Shown: positions 38,006 to 48,142 of the stretch, piece by piece
Numbering within the stretch: the stretch's first letter is position 1
Layout: every line of letters begins with the position of its first letter
DNA from: Bartonella sp. AU16XJBT
Lineage (GTDB): Bacteria > Pseudomonadota > Alphaproteobacteria > Rhizobiales > Rhizobiaceae
Assembly (NCBI RefSeq): GCF_028618665.1
Contig: NZ_JAQITF010000008.1
Location: forward strand, 1 to 64,000
Direction of reading: 5' to 3'
DNA length: 64,000 bases
Notes under the pieces: generated by a model
What the model saw: the letters and a program-made list of their open reading frames with translations, nothing else
Told to the model about the DNA's origin: nothing
Databases searched by the model: none
Program-made: the position numbers and the translations under genes

Positions 38006-38794
38006 TTACAAAAGTTCCCACAAGCTTATATATCCATTATTGATTGCATCAATCCGTGGTGAAAAAATATGGCTATTCCCTTCATGTATAACCAATGCCG
38101 GTAAAATAGATAAAGCTGCTCTACTCCCCCGTTTTGCGTAAAATAAAAGACGAATTGCCGGAGTTGTTGCACGTGCATGAATGGGAATGATACAGATACC
38201 ACCAAAGCGGCCTTCTAAAGCATGCAAGATATCCCTTAGAGATTGTGGACGCGCAATGAGCCCTAAATATCCACCTGGCTTAACGATGGCTGCCGCACTG
38301 CGTAACCATTTATCAAACATCGCTTCAGGCATAACGTGTGCTTCAGATTTTTGTTTATCAGGTGTCTTACGATCGTTAGGATTATTAAAAGGTGGATTCA
38401 TAATGGCAAAATCAAAGCTATTATTTATCAAACCTGCTTTTATACGAGCATTCCCTTTGAGAGTAACATCTGCTTCTAGCAAACAAATCCGCTCAGCAAG
38501 TTTTTCATTTTGCTTTAGCATAAGTGTTTTTTGTGCATAAGATACCATAAAAGATGAGCGTTCAACCAATGTAACATGAACTTGCGGACAACGCGAAGCA
38601 ACGGCCAACCCTGCTGCTCCAGCCCCCGCCCCTAAATCAACAACCTTTCCCTTTAAATCAGTGGGTACCAAACTAGCTAATAACATAGCGTCTATCCCAG
38701 AGCGATGACCATATACACGTGGTTGAACCAAATAAAATTTCCCACGATGAAAACTGTCTATTGTTTCATCATTCTGATTCGCTATTTTATCCAT
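38006..38794 (-). CDS. tRNA1(Val) (adenine-37-N6)-methyltransferase-like protein
   Basis: 262 residues. Class I SAM methyltransferase of the TrmN6/YfiC group. Motif I is VVDLGAGAGAAGLAVASRCP, and the amino-methylase catalytic motif is NPPFNNPNDRKTPD. HRSGIDAMLLASLVP and the C-terminal PAIRLLFYAKRGSRA are family features. Predicted to modify A37 of a tRNA; the target is inferred from the family. It precedes the small frame and the SppA-like peptidase on the same strand and is divergent from the polyprenyl synthase. Confidence 0.85.
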   Translation of the reverse strand: MDKIANQNDETIDSFHRGKFYLVQPRVYGHRSGIDAMLLASLVPTDLKGKVVDLGAGAGAAGLAVASRCPQVHVTLVERSSFMVSYAQKTLMLKQNEKLAERICLLEADVTLKGNARIKAGLINNSFDFAIMNPPFNNPNDRKTPDKQKSEAHVMPEAMFDKWLRSAAAIVKPGGYLGLIARPQSLRDILHALEGRFGGICIIPIHARATTPAIRLLFYAKRGSRAALSILPALVIHEGNSHIFSPRIDAINNGYISLWELL

Positions 38795-39053
38795 CTGAAA
38801 GCCTAATGTTCACTATAAACTGAACTTTTCTTATCAATGACTACTTAAATAAAGCTGTTGCAAATTGTTTCCTTATCCCTCATAGAAACAATATTATACA
38901 AGCTTTTAAAATATACTCTTGCACATATCATTCAAAGTTTGCACTTCAAAGCAACATCAAAAGCTTGAGTCAAAACAAAACCCCCTTTATGCTAATATTC
39001 AAGAAAATAGAATTCATAGATGTCCATTGCAATACTCTAGGAGTCAACATATT

Positions 39054-40070
39054 GTGAGTGTAGCCACAAAACTAGATCAAACACAAAATAATCAAATATC
39101 TCTCCAATCCCTCATTAGTCTTACAAAAAATGATATGGAGCGTGTCAATCGATTTATCCTCTCTATGGCAAAATCAGAGGTTGAAATGATCCCTGAAATT
39201 TCTAACCATCTTATTTCATCAGGAGGAAAACGGTTACGCCCAATGATCACATTAGCTTCTGCTCATATGTTCGGCTATCAACATGATGGGCATATAAAAC
39301 TCGCAACAGCCGTTGAATTTATGCACACAGCGACCTTGTTACACGATGATGTGATTGATGAAAGTGATCTACGACGTGGAAAATCTACCGCACGAATGAT
39401 TTGGGGAAATCAAGCAAGTGTCCTTGTTGGAGATTTCCTGTTAGGACAAGCTTTTAAAATGATGGTCGATGTTGGCTCTATAGAAGCGCTCTCTGTCCTA
39501 GCAAACGCTGCTGCAATTATTGCTGAAGGAGAAGTTATGCAACTTTCTGCCGCAAAAAATATCAAAACAAGCCCTTCAGATTATCTCAAAATTATCAATG
39601 CAAAAACAGCAGCACTTTTTTCAGCAGCTGCCGAAGTAGGCCCCATTGTTGCTGGTTATGGAAATAAAGAGCGTTCTGCATTACGGGAATATGGAACATC
39701 TTTAGGATTAGCTTTCCAATTGATTGATGATGCACTTGACTATAGTGGTAGTGCTCAAAACTTAGGAAAAAATATAGGGGACGATTTTAGGGAAGGAAAG
39801 ATCACAATGCCTGTTATTCTCGCATATGAGCGTGGGAATATGGGTGAAAAAGCTTTCTGGAAACAAGCACTTGAAGATGGCAATAGCAATAATGAAGCCT
39901 TCGCACACGCGCAACACTTAATGGAGAAATATAATAGCATCACAGATACGATAGAACAAGCGCGCATCTATGGAAAATATGCAATTGATGCTCTTATTCC
40001 CATGAATGAAAATCCCGCTTATAATGCTCTCGTTGAAACTGTTGAATTTTGCATTGCGCGCGTAAACTGA
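39054..40070 (+). CDS. ispB: Polyprenyl (octaprenyl-type) diphosphate synthase
   Basis: 338 residues from the GTG at 39054, with AGGAG ten bases upstream. The frame is open 45 codons further (from 38919), but that stretch is compositionally odd and exceeds the usual length. Makes the long isoprenoid tail of ubiquinone. First Asp-rich motif LLHDDVIDESDLRRG with ELSSGGKRLRP-like SSGGKRLRPMITLA before it, and second Asp-rich motif FQLIDDALDYSG. Product length cannot be read from sequence; decaprenyl is common in Alphaproteobacteria. Its tail is used by UbiA, also here. Confidence 0.9.
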   Translation: MSVATKLDQTQNNQISLQSLISLTKNDMERVNRFILSMAKSEVEMIPEISNHLISSGGKRLRPMITLASAHMFGYQHDGHIKLATAVEFMHTATLLHDDVIDESDLRRGKSTARMIWGNQASVLVGDFLLGQAFKMMVDVGSIEALSVLANAAAIIAEGEVMQLSAAKNIKTSPSDYLKIINAKTAALFSAAAEVGPIVAGYGNKERSALREYGTSLGLAFQLIDDALDYSGSAQNLGKNIGDDFREGKITMPVILAYERGNMGEKAFWKQALEDGNSNNEAFAHAQHLMEKYNSITDTIEQARIYGKYAIDALIPMNENPAYNALVETVEFCIARVN

Positions 40071-40165
40071 ATTCTTTGCAAGAATCGCAGTATTTCTAAA
40101 AAAAGTAATGAGATATGATTTATAAACGACACAATCGATTGATTATCTTGAAAAGGATTAGCTCC

Positions 40166-41860
40166 ATGTGCTCTGCAACGGTATCCCGACTTTTTACCCT
40201 CTTGATCGTGGGTATCACGCTGATGCCATCCCCTACCTACAGTAAAATAAGCACGGCGACTCATACAAGCTCATTTACAGGTGCTTATTTAGCCGGAAGA
40301 GTTGCAAATCATGAAAATAAAACAGATCTTGCTATCAATTATTTTAAACAGGCACTCGTTTATCAACCTGATAACATTGAAACACAAAAAGAGCTCCTGG
40401 AAGCTATGCTCTTGGTCGGAGACTTTAAAGGAGCTGTGCAACAAGCCAAAAAACTCAAAGAGCAAGATGTTATAACTCCCTTTGTTTCCTTAACGTTGTC
40501 AATAGAAAGTCTCATCAAAAGAGACTATAAGAATGCCAAACTTCTTCTGCAATTAAAAGAACCTGCAACAGCCAGTAACCCAATACCTGAACTCATCGGT
40601 GCTTGGATTACATTTGGATCTGGACAAAAATCTCAAGCAATTGCTGATCTTAAGAAGCTCAAAGGTCCTGTCTGGTATGAGCTTTTTATATCTTATCACC
40701 TAGCACTTATGAGCGACCTTGCAGAACAACCACAGGATGCAAAAAAATATTTTATTAAAGCATTGAGTAACAAACAGGGGACTCTTATCGCTCCTAATAC
40801 CTATGAACGTATTATTATAGCCTATGCCTCATTCCAATTGCGCCATAATATGCGCAAGCAAGCTCTTCAGACAATCCAGCATGGTGAACAAATGTTGTCA
40901 GGTCGAGAAGTCTTCAAAAACTTTCGAAAAAAAATTGAAAAAAATACTTTCTTAGAAAGGTTGATTAAAACACCTCAACAAGGAGCAGCCGAGGTGTTGT
41001 ACAATTTTGGAACAGCCCTTAACCATAAAAACTCAGGGCGCATTGCACGTATTTTCAAACAATTATCTTTCACCTTATACCCTCAAAATGACGCAATACT
41101 GTTTCAGCTCGCACATATTTCTGCTAAATTAGACGATCCTCATCAAGCAATTAAACTTTATCGCGCTTTATCCCCTCAATCTCCTTATTATAAAGATGGA
41201 CAACTTCATCTTGCATTCCTTCTTGCCAATAACAACAATTATAAAGAAGCAATAAAATTACTCACATTGTTAAATAAAAAATTTCCCAATGATCGTAATA
41301 TTTTGATAACGCTTGTTGCCTTTTATATGCAGGATCATAAATTTCTTGAAGCGACTAAAACTCTAGACCATGCTATTGCCCAGATAAAAAACTTTCAGCA
41401 GGACGATTGGAAACTTTTTTATCAGCGTGGTATTGCTTTTGAACGTCTAAAACAGTGGTCAAAAGCAGAAGTTGACTTGCGAAAATCACTTGAATTTTTC
41501 CCAAACCAACCGCAGGTTCTGAATTATTTAGCCTATTCCCTTGTAGAACGAGGTGAGAAGCTTGAAGAATCGCTCCATATGCTGCAAAAAGCTTCTGCTT
41601 TGCAAGCTCACAACAGTCATATTCTCGATTCTTTAGGATGGGCTTATTATAAACTAAAAGAATACAACAAAGCAGTCCAAATATTAGAAAATGCTGTCAG
41701 ATTACAACCTGAGGATCCAACTCTGAATGATCATTTAGGAGATGCCTATTGGAAAGTTGGACGTAAACGTGAAGCAATATTTCAATGGAACCACGCAATT
41801 GACGGAAAACCTGAAAATTCTAAACAAATTCAAGAAAAATTGAAATTTGGTTTGCAATAA
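40166..41860 (+). CDS. Exported tetratricopeptide-repeat protein
   Basis: 564 residues from the ATG at 40166 behind AAGGATTAGCTCC (the frame is open from 40115). A signal peptide (LFTLLIVGITLMPSPTYS) is followed by TPR-type helices throughout: AINYFKQALVYQPDNIETQKELLEAM near residues 50-75, and a well-formed C-terminal block with ALDHAIAQIKNF, AEVDLRKSLEFFPNQPQVLNYLAYSL, and QILENAVRLQPEDPTLNDHLGDAYWKVG. TPR proteins of this kind act as periplasmic scaffolds; the partner is unknown. It lies 95 bases after the polyprenyl synthase and 98 before glyQ. Confidence 0.85.
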   Translation: MCSATVSRLFTLLIVGITLMPSPTYSKISTATHTSSFTGAYLAGRVANHENKTDLAINYFKQALVYQPDNIETQKELLEAMLLVGDFKGAVQQAKKLKEQDVITPFVSLTLSIESLIKRDYKNAKLLLQLKEPATASNPIPELIGAWITFGSGQKSQAIADLKKLKGPVWYELFISYHLALMSDLAEQPQDAKKYFIKALSNKQGTLIAPNTYERIIIAYASFQLRHNMRKQALQTIQHGEQMLSGREVFKNFRKKIEKNTFLERLIKTPQQGAAEVLYNFGTALNHKNSGRIARIFKQLSFTLYPQNDAILFQLAHISAKLDDPHQAIKLYRALSPQSPYYKDGQLHLAFLLANNNNYKEAIKLLTLLNKKFPNDRNILITLVAFYMQDHKFLEATKTLDHAIAQIKNFQQDDWKLFYQRGIAFERLKQWSKAEVDLRKSLEFFPNQPQVLNYLAYSLVERGEKLEESLHMLQKASALQAHNSHILDSLGWAYYKLKEYNKAVQILENAVRLQPEDPTLNDHLGDAYWKVGRKREAIFQWNHAIDGKPENSKQIQEKLKFGLQ

Positions 41861-41958
41861 ACAATGCTTAACCGTAAACCACATAAAATAATAAACTAAA
41901 GAGACTAAAATTTCTTTGGTTGCTATCTATATCGTTCAATATTTAAAGAGTATAAAGC

Positions 41959-42900
41959 GTGAAACTGCCGGAGCATCTAAACCCCAAACGTTCTTTTCAG
42001 GGACTAATCTTAACTTTGCAAAATTATTGGGCCCACTATGGATGTGCGATTTTGCAACCTTATGATATGGAAGTCGGAGCTGGAACTTTTCATCCAGCAA
42101 CAACGCTACGCTCTCTAGGTCTACGGCCTTGGAAAGTCGCTTATGTCCAACCCTCTCGGCGTCCAACAGATGGCCGATATGGTAAGAATCCAAATCGTTT
42201 ACAACATTATTATCAATTTCAAGTGCTTCTCAAACCTTCTCCGCCCAATCTACAAGAACTTTATATAAAGTCGCTACAAGCTATCGGGCTTGATACAAAA
42301 CTGCATGATATTCGTTTTGTTGAAGATGACTGGGAAAGCCCAACCCTTGGCGCTTGGGGGCTTGGATGGGAATGTTGGTGCGATGGGATGGAAATCTCTC
42401 AATTTACTTATTTTCAACAAGTTTGCGGCATTGAGTGCGCCCCAGTTTCAGGAGAGCTCACATATGGTCTTGAGCGCCTAGCGATGTATATCCAAGGGGT
42501 TGATAATGTCTATGATCTTAACTTTAATGGTTTGGAGGAAGAAAACAAAATAAGTTATAGAGATATTTTTCTACAGGCAGAACAGGAATATTCATATTAT
42601 AATTTCGAATTTGCTGATACAAAACTGCTCCACCAGCATTTTATTGATGCCGAACGCGAATGCAACGCACTTCTTGATGCTGGGAAACCCAATAAAGAAA
42701 ATACATTACATCGCTGTGTTTTTCCTGCCTATGATCAATGTATTAAAGCGAGCCATATCTTTAATCTTTTGCAAGCACGTGGCGTTATTTCTGTAACCGA
42801 ACGACAAAATTACATTCTTCGCGTTCGTGATCTCGCACGCCGTTGTGGGGAAGCCTTCTTACTCACAGAAGCTGGACAAATATACACTGGAGAAGCCTAA
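41959..42900 (+). CDS. glyQ: Glycyl-tRNA synthetase alpha subunit
   Basis: 313 residues. Carries the class II catalytic core that activates glycine. [36 protein letters not shown] and [11 protein letters not shown]-like [26 protein letters not shown] are near invariant, as is [32 protein letters not shown]. Start GTG at 41959 with AGAG upstream. The TAA stop shares its last base with the glyS ATG, giving strict coupling of the alpha and beta subunits. Confidence 0.97.
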   Translation: MKLPEHLNPKRSFQGLILTLQNYWAHYGCAILQPYDMEVGAGTFHPATTLRSLGLRPWKVAYVQPSRRPTDGRYGKNPNRLQHYYQFQVLLKPSPPNLQELYIKSLQAIGLDTKLHDIRFVEDDWESPTLGAWGLGWECWCDGMEISQFTYFQQVCGIECAPVSGELTYGLERLAMYIQGVDNVYDLNFNGLEEENKISYRDIFLQAEQEYSYYNFEFADTKLLHQHFIDAERECNALLDAGKPNKENTLHRCVFPAYDQCIKASHIFNLLQARGVISVTERQNYILRVRDLARRCGEAFLLTEAGQIYTGEA

Positions 42901-45122
42901 TGTCTGATCTTCTTCTTGAACTTTTCAGTGAAGAAATTCCTGCACGTATGCAACGAAAAGCTGCTGCTGACCTTAAAAAAGCTGTCACGGATCAACTTGT
43001 GAATGCTGGATTGACCTATAAAGCTGCTCGTGAATATTGGACACCTCGTCGACTAACATTGGACATACGCGGACTTTCTATCCGCTCAAAAGATGTCCAT
43101 GAGGAACGAAAAGGGCCCAGTACAAAATCACCACAACATGCAATTGATGGCTTTCTACGTGCAACGGGGCTCAACGATATTTCTGAAGCACATATTGGGC
43201 ATGATGATAAAAAAGGTGATTTTTATATTGCTAAAATTGTAAAAAAAGGCAGGGCAGCAGAAGAAATTATTGCCGATATTTTACCAGATATTATCCGTAA
43301 CTTTCCGTGGACAAAATCCATGCGTTGGGGAAAAAATTCAGCAAAAAGTGGTGCTCTCAAGTGGATTCGACCTTTACAAAATATTCTTTGCATCTTCGGA
43401 CCAGAAATTGGTGAAACGCATGTTATTCCGTTTACAATTGGTTCTCTTGAAAGTAACAATCTAACTTATGGTCATCGTTTCTTAAGTGACGGAAAGCCAT
43501 TCCAAGTGCGCCGTTTTGATGATTATGTGACGCAACTTGAAACTCATAAAGTCATTCTGGATGCCGAAAGACGAAAGAATATTATTTTAGCTGATGCCCA
43601 AAATCTTTGCTTTGCAAACGGTTTAGAACTGGTTCAAGATAATGCACTCCTAGAAGAAGTTGCTGGTCTTGTTGAATGGCCTGTTATCCTTATGGGTGAT
43701 TTTGACAAATCATTCCTTGATATTCCTCCCGAAATTATTCGCTTGACCATTCGGGCCAATCAAAAATGTTTTGTCACCCGGAAACAAGGAGAAAAAATAA
43801 AGCTTTCTCATCATTTTATTCTTGTTTCTAATATTCTTGCAAATGATGAAGGCAAAGAAATTTCGAAAGGAAATAGTAAGGTTGTCCGTGCCCGTCTTTC
43901 TGACGCACTCTATTTTTGGCAAACAGATCAACGTGATTTGCCCGATATCCAACAATTGGAATCTTCTATAAAAAAGTTTGATCTTGATATAAAAAAACCT
44001 CTCGATCAGAGAATGGCACGACTTGATCATTTGAATGTAACTTTTCACACCAAATTAGGCACGCAAGGTGCAAGAGTAGAACGCATCGCTACACTCGCAC
44101 AAAAAATTGCACCTTTGATACAAGCAGATCCTCTCTTAGCGAATCGTGCTGCAATCCTTGCAAAAGCTGATTTGCAAACAGAAATTGTCGGAGAATTTCC
44201 TGAACTACAAGGGGTTATGGGGTGCAAATATGCCCTTCTTCAAGGGGAAGATCCTCGCGTAGCTGTAGCCATTGAAGAGCATTATAAACCTCAAGGACCA
44301 ACAGATCGTCTTCCGCAAGAACCACTTGCTATAACCATTATGCTCGCCGACAAAATTGACATGCTGGTTGGCTTTTGGCTCATTAATGAAAAACCAACGG
44401 GCTCGAAAGATCCCTATGCGTTAAGACGAGCAGCCTTAGGAATTATTAGGCTTGTACTTTCGCGGGATTGGAAAATTAATCTCATGCCACTGTTTCAGTT
44501 GGCAACGAATCTTTTCGTACAACAAAAAAATAAACATGAAATCTCTCAAAGAGAAAATCCACAATTGCAAAATCTTTTTCCAGAAAAAACAGAAGCTATT
44601 TTATCTGATCTGTTATTCTTTTTTCATGACCGCCTAAAAATCTATCTAAAAGAAGAAGGGGCTCGCTACGATGCTCTTGAAGCCGTTTTAAATAAAGATT
44701 CTGATGATTTTTTATTGGTTGCACGTCATGTCGAATCTCTTATTGCTTTTATCAATACCCATGATGGAATGAACTTTGTAGCCTCGGTAAAACGTACTGC
44801 CAATATTCTTGAAAATGAATTTCAAAAAAACACAACAATCGCAAATGAAATTAATCCTGATCTCTTTATTGAGACAGAAGAAAAGCAGCTCTATCATGCA
44901 ATCTGTGAAGCAGAAAAAAAGGTTCTTGCACCCATCAATGCAACAAATTTATCATGTGCACTCGATATTCTAGCGCCACTTGGAAAATTGATTGACCTAT
45001 TTTTTGAAAAGGTATTGGTGAACGATAAAAACCCCGATGTTCGCGCCAACCGTCTTGCTCTTCTTAAACGTATTCACACAATTACACAAGCGGTTGTAGA
45101 CTTCTCAAAACTTGTCCTTTAA
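42900..45122 (+). CDS. glyS: Glycyl-tRNA synthetase beta subunit
   Basis: 740 residues from ATG 42900, which overlaps the glyQ stop by one base; a longer frame from 42843 lies inside glyQ and is not used. The beta subunit binds tRNA-Gly and completes the alpha2beta2 enzyme. [58 protein letters not shown] and [13 protein letters not shown] are diagnostic. The HD-like part and C-terminal tRNA-binding helical region are complete. Confidence 0.97.
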   Translation: MSDLLLELFSEEIPARMQRKAAADLKKAVTDQLVNAGLTYKAAREYWTPRRLTLDIRGLSIRSKDVHEERKGPSTKSPQHAIDGFLRATGLNDISEAHIGHDDKKGDFYIAKIVKKGRAAEEIIADILPDIIRNFPWTKSMRWGKNSAKSGALKWIRPLQNILCIFGPEIGETHVIPFTIGSLESNNLTYGHRFLSDGKPFQVRRFDDYVTQLETHKVILDAERRKNIILADAQNLCFANGLELVQDNALLEEVAGLVEWPVILMGDFDKSFLDIPPEIIRLTIRANQKCFVTRKQGEKIKLSHHFILVSNILANDEGKEISKGNSKVVRARLSDALYFWQTDQRDLPDIQQLESSIKKFDLDIKKPLDQRMARLDHLNVTFHTKLGTQGARVERIATLAQKIAPLIQADPLLANRAAILAKADLQTEIVGEFPELQGVMGCKYALLQGEDPRVAVAIEEHYKPQGPTDRLPQEPLAITIMLADKIDMLVGFWLINEKPTGSKDPYALRRAALGIIRLVLSRDWKINLMPLFQLATNLFVQQKNKHEISQRENPQLQNLFPEKTEAILSDLLFFFHDRLKIYLKEEGARYDALEAVLNKDSDDFLLVARHVESLIAFINTHDGMNFVASVKRTANILENEFQKNTTIANEINPDLFIETEEKQLYHAICEAEKKVLAPINATNLSCALDILAPLGKLIDLFFEKVLVNDKNPDVRANRLALLKRIHTITQAVVDFSKLVL

Positions 45123-45264
45123 ACTTAAAATGTCCATTAACTGATAAGAAATAATAAAGATAAATTTTTTCTTCTTTTTATTAATGAATATTCCAAAATC
45201 TTAAAAAGAAGTTTCCCGTGAGATTTGACCTCACTTTAAAAAGCAGTAGAATTTTTATCGTCAA

Positions 45265-45612
45265 TGACACTTTATATCGTAATATTTTCTTATCATAAGT
45301 CCCTTCTCTCTTATTGCATCAATCAAAATCATATTCTTGCACGTGACAAGCAGGAGTAGTTTGTTGGTAACATATTGAAGACAATAGTCAAAACGCTCCT
45401 CATGAACGGAGCCAAGTGCTGTTGCAAAATTAGGAGAATTGGCCAAGTAATATAAATGCTATTGATCTGAATTTTTATTAAAACAAAAAGATGGTTACGC
45501 TCAGTAGATTTTATACACTTTACGGGGAGGTGCTACTTTTCACAGATATCGTCGTAAAATAAAGGAAGAGTATATGTTGGAAAATATCTTTTAAAAACAA
45601 GTATATAAATGT
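45265..45612 (+). repeat. Dispersed intergenic repeat, copy C
   Basis: Blocks TATCGTAATATTTTCTTATCA, GCATCAATCAAAATCAT, TTGCACGTGACAAGCAGGAG, CCAAGTGCTGTTGCAAAATTAGGAG, AAAAAGATGGTTACGCTCAG, TATACACTTTACGGGG and GATATCGTCGTAAAATA appear in the shared order. The head has diverged and lacks TTGATTTATAA. Confidence 0.6.
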
Positions 45613-45654
45613 TTAGCACATAGGTATTCTGTAAGACAAAATGCCATTGGATTG

Positions 45655-46021
45655 CGCATTCATTGGCTTTTTTAAAGAAAAATTTCTTAAGCCCCCCAAG
45701 CCCTTTTCACAACAAAACCCATGAATGGTATTGTGATAAAGCCATTGAGTACCACCATCTTTACCGCTTATAAAGGAGAGATCGAGCTCCGTCACACACT
45801 TTGCCTTCCCCAAATGCTACCGATAACCCTTAGCTTTTGAGACGATTCATAAGAGAGTATTCTTTCTTGTAGAATTTTTTCCCACAAACCACCCCCGCTT
45901 GTCACGTGTAAGAAAATGATTTTGATTGATTCAATATAAAACAGATTTGAAATGAGAAAATCTTACGGTATTCAGGATTCTAATCCAAATTGAACAACGA
46001 TAAATTAGTTATATAAATCAA
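45655..46021 (-). repeat. Dispersed intergenic repeat, copy D
   Basis: On the minus strand from 46021: TTGATTTATATAACTAATTTATCG, GAATACCGTAAGATTTTCTCA, TATTGAATCAATCAAAATCAT, CACGTGACAAGCGGGGG, GGTTATCGGTAGCATTTGGGG, CGGTAAAGATGGTGGTACTC and ACAATACCATTCATGG, ending near AAATTTTTCTTTAAAAAAG. It is tail-to-tail with copy C, 42 bases apart. It still contains a 66-codon frame (45613-45813, with ISGKDGGTQWLYHNTIH), the best-preserved coding trace in the family. Confidence 0.68.
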
Positions 46022-46191
46022 TATATTGCATATTAAAATACTCTGTTTTTTTATAAAGAGCGTACTTCCATTTAAAAACATTTCTCTGTGAGTTTTGAGA
46101 TAACTTTTAAAAAATTATAGAATCTCCAGTGAAAATGATACTTTGTAATGACTTGTCAAAAAATTGAATAAATCATCAAAAAGCAAAATTA

Positions 46192-46440
46192 TTGATTTAT
46201 AATAACCAACTTATCGTTTTCGCATATTCAATGAGAATATAGAAAAAAATCTCTTACTTTAAACTCTTCCATCATGAGTGATAACCGTCTTCAGATGATG
46301 GCGATAGATAAGAGAGATAAAAAACTGATAAAAAGAATTCTTAAAAAATGAGAGAGGTGCTTTTCATAAAACCGCTAAATATAAAAGCAGTTGTTCAATA
46401 CAAAATGGGCGTAATATCTTAACTGATAACACAATAACGC
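46192..46440 (+). repeat. Dispersed intergenic repeat, copy H (partial)
   Basis: Head TTGATTTATAATAACCAACTTATCG followed by GCATATTCAATGAGAATA matches the first part of the family; the later blocks are diverged, with only traces recognisable. It is head-to-head with copy D. Confidence 0.45.
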
Positions 46441-46655
46441 TACTCGCTTATCGCTTCATAAAAATAAAGACAATAGCACTCCTCATTATAATCTTTATGA
46501 ATAGAATCAAAAAACGAATCTAAGCTAGGGAATAGTGCTCTCTAAACTCAATGCATAACCAATTCAAAACTAGCATCACGACATAATAGATTAAAGCATT
46601 CAATAATGAAAAAATTATGCACCTAAAGAAGCAGTTTCTTATCTCTAAAACACCA

Positions 46656-47150
46656 TTAATTAAGATGTGTTTTCATTTTGCTCAATGATTCTTTCGAAAG
46701 AGTTTCTTTAACGAGTTCATCTGCCCCGTTAGAATCTAATTCCTTTGCGATAAGAATACGTGCCGTAGAAATTGCCAAATCGATAGCCGATGCAGAAACC
46801 ATGCGTATTGCATCCGCTTCTGCCTGAGCGATTTTTTGCTCTGCCAATTTATTGCGGTTTTTTACATATTCTTCTGCTTTTGTACGCGCCTCAGCAATAA
46901 CAGATTCAACTTCATGCTTTGCTGCTGCAATAATTTCTTGCGCATCTTTTTCTGCTTCCGCGTGTTTGCGTTGATATTCAGCTAATATTTCCTGTGCCTC
47001 TTCACGAAGACGCAGAGCCTCATCCAACTCATCTTTGATACGCTTTGCGCGTGCATCAAGATGGTGTATAACCTTCTGTGGAATTTGGAAATAGACTAAA
47101 AGAGCTAAAAAAAGAACTAATCCAACAAAAGCCCAAAAAGTATCACTCAT
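46656..47150 (-). CDS. atpF: ATP synthase F0 subunit b
   Basis: 164 residues from ATG 47150 behind AGGAAG (a TTG five codons earlier is open). One N-terminal membrane helix (MSDTFWAFVGLVLFLALLVYFQIP), then a long charged coiled coil rich in Ala, Glu and Arg that forms the peripheral stalk linking F0 to F1. Follows the b'-type subunit by 11 bases, as in other Alphaproteobacteria, which carry two different b subunits. The F1 genes (atpHAGDC) are not in the window, also normal for the group. Confidence 0.93.
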   Translation of the reverse strand: MSDTFWAFVGLVLFLALLVYFQIPQKVIHHLDARAKRIKDELDEALRLREEAQEILAEYQRKHAEAEKDAQEIIAAAKHEVESVIAEARTKAEEYVKNRNKLAEQKIAQAEADAIRMVSASAIDLAISTARILIAKELDSNGADELVKETLSKESLSKMKTHLN

Positions 47151-47161
47151 CTTTGTCTTCC

Positions 47162-47728
47162 TCAATAATCCGCAGTTTTCACAACTGAATGAACAACCTC
47201 TTTGCTGATATCAACATCAATTAATTTTTTCACAATTTCAAGGGCGACTTCTTCAGCGATAGAACCAACATTTTGCATCGCTTTATCCCGAATTTTTGCT
47301 ATCTGTTTTTCAGCATCTGCAAGTTTTTTCTCTAAACGCTCTTCAATTTCCTGCCGTTCAAGTTCAGCCTTTTCTTTTAATTTTTCACCAGCTGCTTGTG
47401 CTATAGTATGAGCTTTCAAACGTGCTTCTGCTAATTCCCGCTCATAAGTTTCAACAACAGTGTCTGCTTCCTGCTTCATGCGCATTGCTTGATCTAAATC
47501 AGATGCAATTCGATCTCGACGTGTTTCAATAACACCACCAATACGCGGCGCAATCACACGAGAGATAAACAGATAAAAAAGTCCGAAAGAAATTGCCAAC
47601 CAGAAAAAATGCGAACTAAAATGAACAAAATCAAAAGGCGGAAACACACGATTTGCATGCTCTGCCACTTTTTTGATATGTTCTATCGACGTTTCAGTGT
47701 TCTGTGCATAAGCGCTGGAAACAAACAT
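47162..47728 (-). CDS. atpF': ATP synthase F0 subunit b'
   Basis: 188 residues. The second, divergent stalk subunit found in Alphaproteobacteria and chloroplasts. N-terminal [14 protein letters not shown], one membrane helix at about 40-60 ([23 protein letters not shown]), then a heptad-like charged coiled coil to about residue 165. Positioned between atpE and atpF on the minus strand. ATG 47728 behind AGGATGAAAGAAG. The pairing with the following gene, not the sequence alone, tells b' from b. Confidence 0.92.
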   Translation of the reverse strand: MFVSSAYAQNTETSIEHIKKVAEHANRVFPPFDFVHFSSHFFWLAISFGLFYLFISRVIAPRIGGVIETRRDRIASDLDQAMRMKQEADTVVETYERELAEARLKAHTIAQAAGEKLKEKAELERQEIEERLEKKLADAEKQIAKIRDKAMQNVGSIAEEVALEIVKKLIDVDISKEVVHSVVKTADY

Positions 47729-47857
47729 CTTCTTTCATCCTTTAAATAGCTTAAGCCCTCTATCCCCGATGATAATTGACGAACATTTTTCTTAATTGAG
47801 AGCTAAAAGGGTAAATCTTTCCTCATAGCGAGAACAAACATACCCTTCTGATGATGA

Positions 47858-48088
47858 TTAAACCCCAAAAAGAAGTAATAAAGCAATGAGCAATGAAAAA
47901 ATACCCAAAGCCTCTGTCACAGCAAAACCAAAGACGAGACGTCCAAACTGACTATCTGCTGCTGATGGATTACGTAATGCACCAGAAAGATAGCTCCCAA
48001 AAATATTACCAAGCCCTAAAGCTGTTCCAGCCATACCAAAGCAAGCAAGACCAGCACCAATATATTTTGCTGCAAGCACCATTTCCAT
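47858..48088 (-). CDS. atpE: ATP synthase F0 subunit c
   Basis: 76 residues forming two membrane helices; copies assemble into the rotating c-ring. GAGLACFGMAGTALGLGNIFGSYLSGALRNPSA covers helix 1 and the polar loop, and the proton-carrying Glu is in FAVTEALGIFSLLIALLLLF. The Gly-rich helix 1 is normal for the family. ATG behind AAAGGAGAATAAT. Between atpB and atpF'. Confidence 0.95.
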   Translation of the reverse strand: MEMVLAAKYIGAGLACFGMAGTALGLGNIFGSYLSGALRNPSAADSQFGRLVFGFAVTEALGIFSLLIALLLLFGV

Positions 48089-48142
48089 ATTATTCTCCTT
48101 TAAAGCGAAATTGCACTATTCGACGGAAAACCGCCAATTCTA

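Larger units (their letters stand above)
45123..46655. other. 1.5 kb intergenic region made of repeat copies C, D and H
   Basis: No functional gene. It holds three copies of the dispersed repeat in alternating orientation (C, D and H, listed separately) and a diverged direct repeat of about 65 bases (45211-45280 and 46080-46150) flanking the C-D pair. The 66-codon frame at 45613-45813 belongs to copy D. Confidence 0.65.

Noticed and set aside
38919-39053. 45-codon N-terminal extension of the polyprenyl synthase
   Set aside because: Composition is unlike the enzyme, the length would exceed the family norm, and a GTG with an AGGAG site lies at 39054.
42843-42899. Extended start for glyS inside glyQ
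   Set aside because: The ATG at 42900 overlaps the glyQ stop in the standard coupled arrangement and begins the conserved [15 protein letters not shown].
45265-46440. Brt-type Bartonella regulatory RNA genes
   Set aside because: The Brt family described in Bartonella henselae is paired with a downstream helix-turn-helix gene; none is found by any repeat copy here, so that identity was not claimed.
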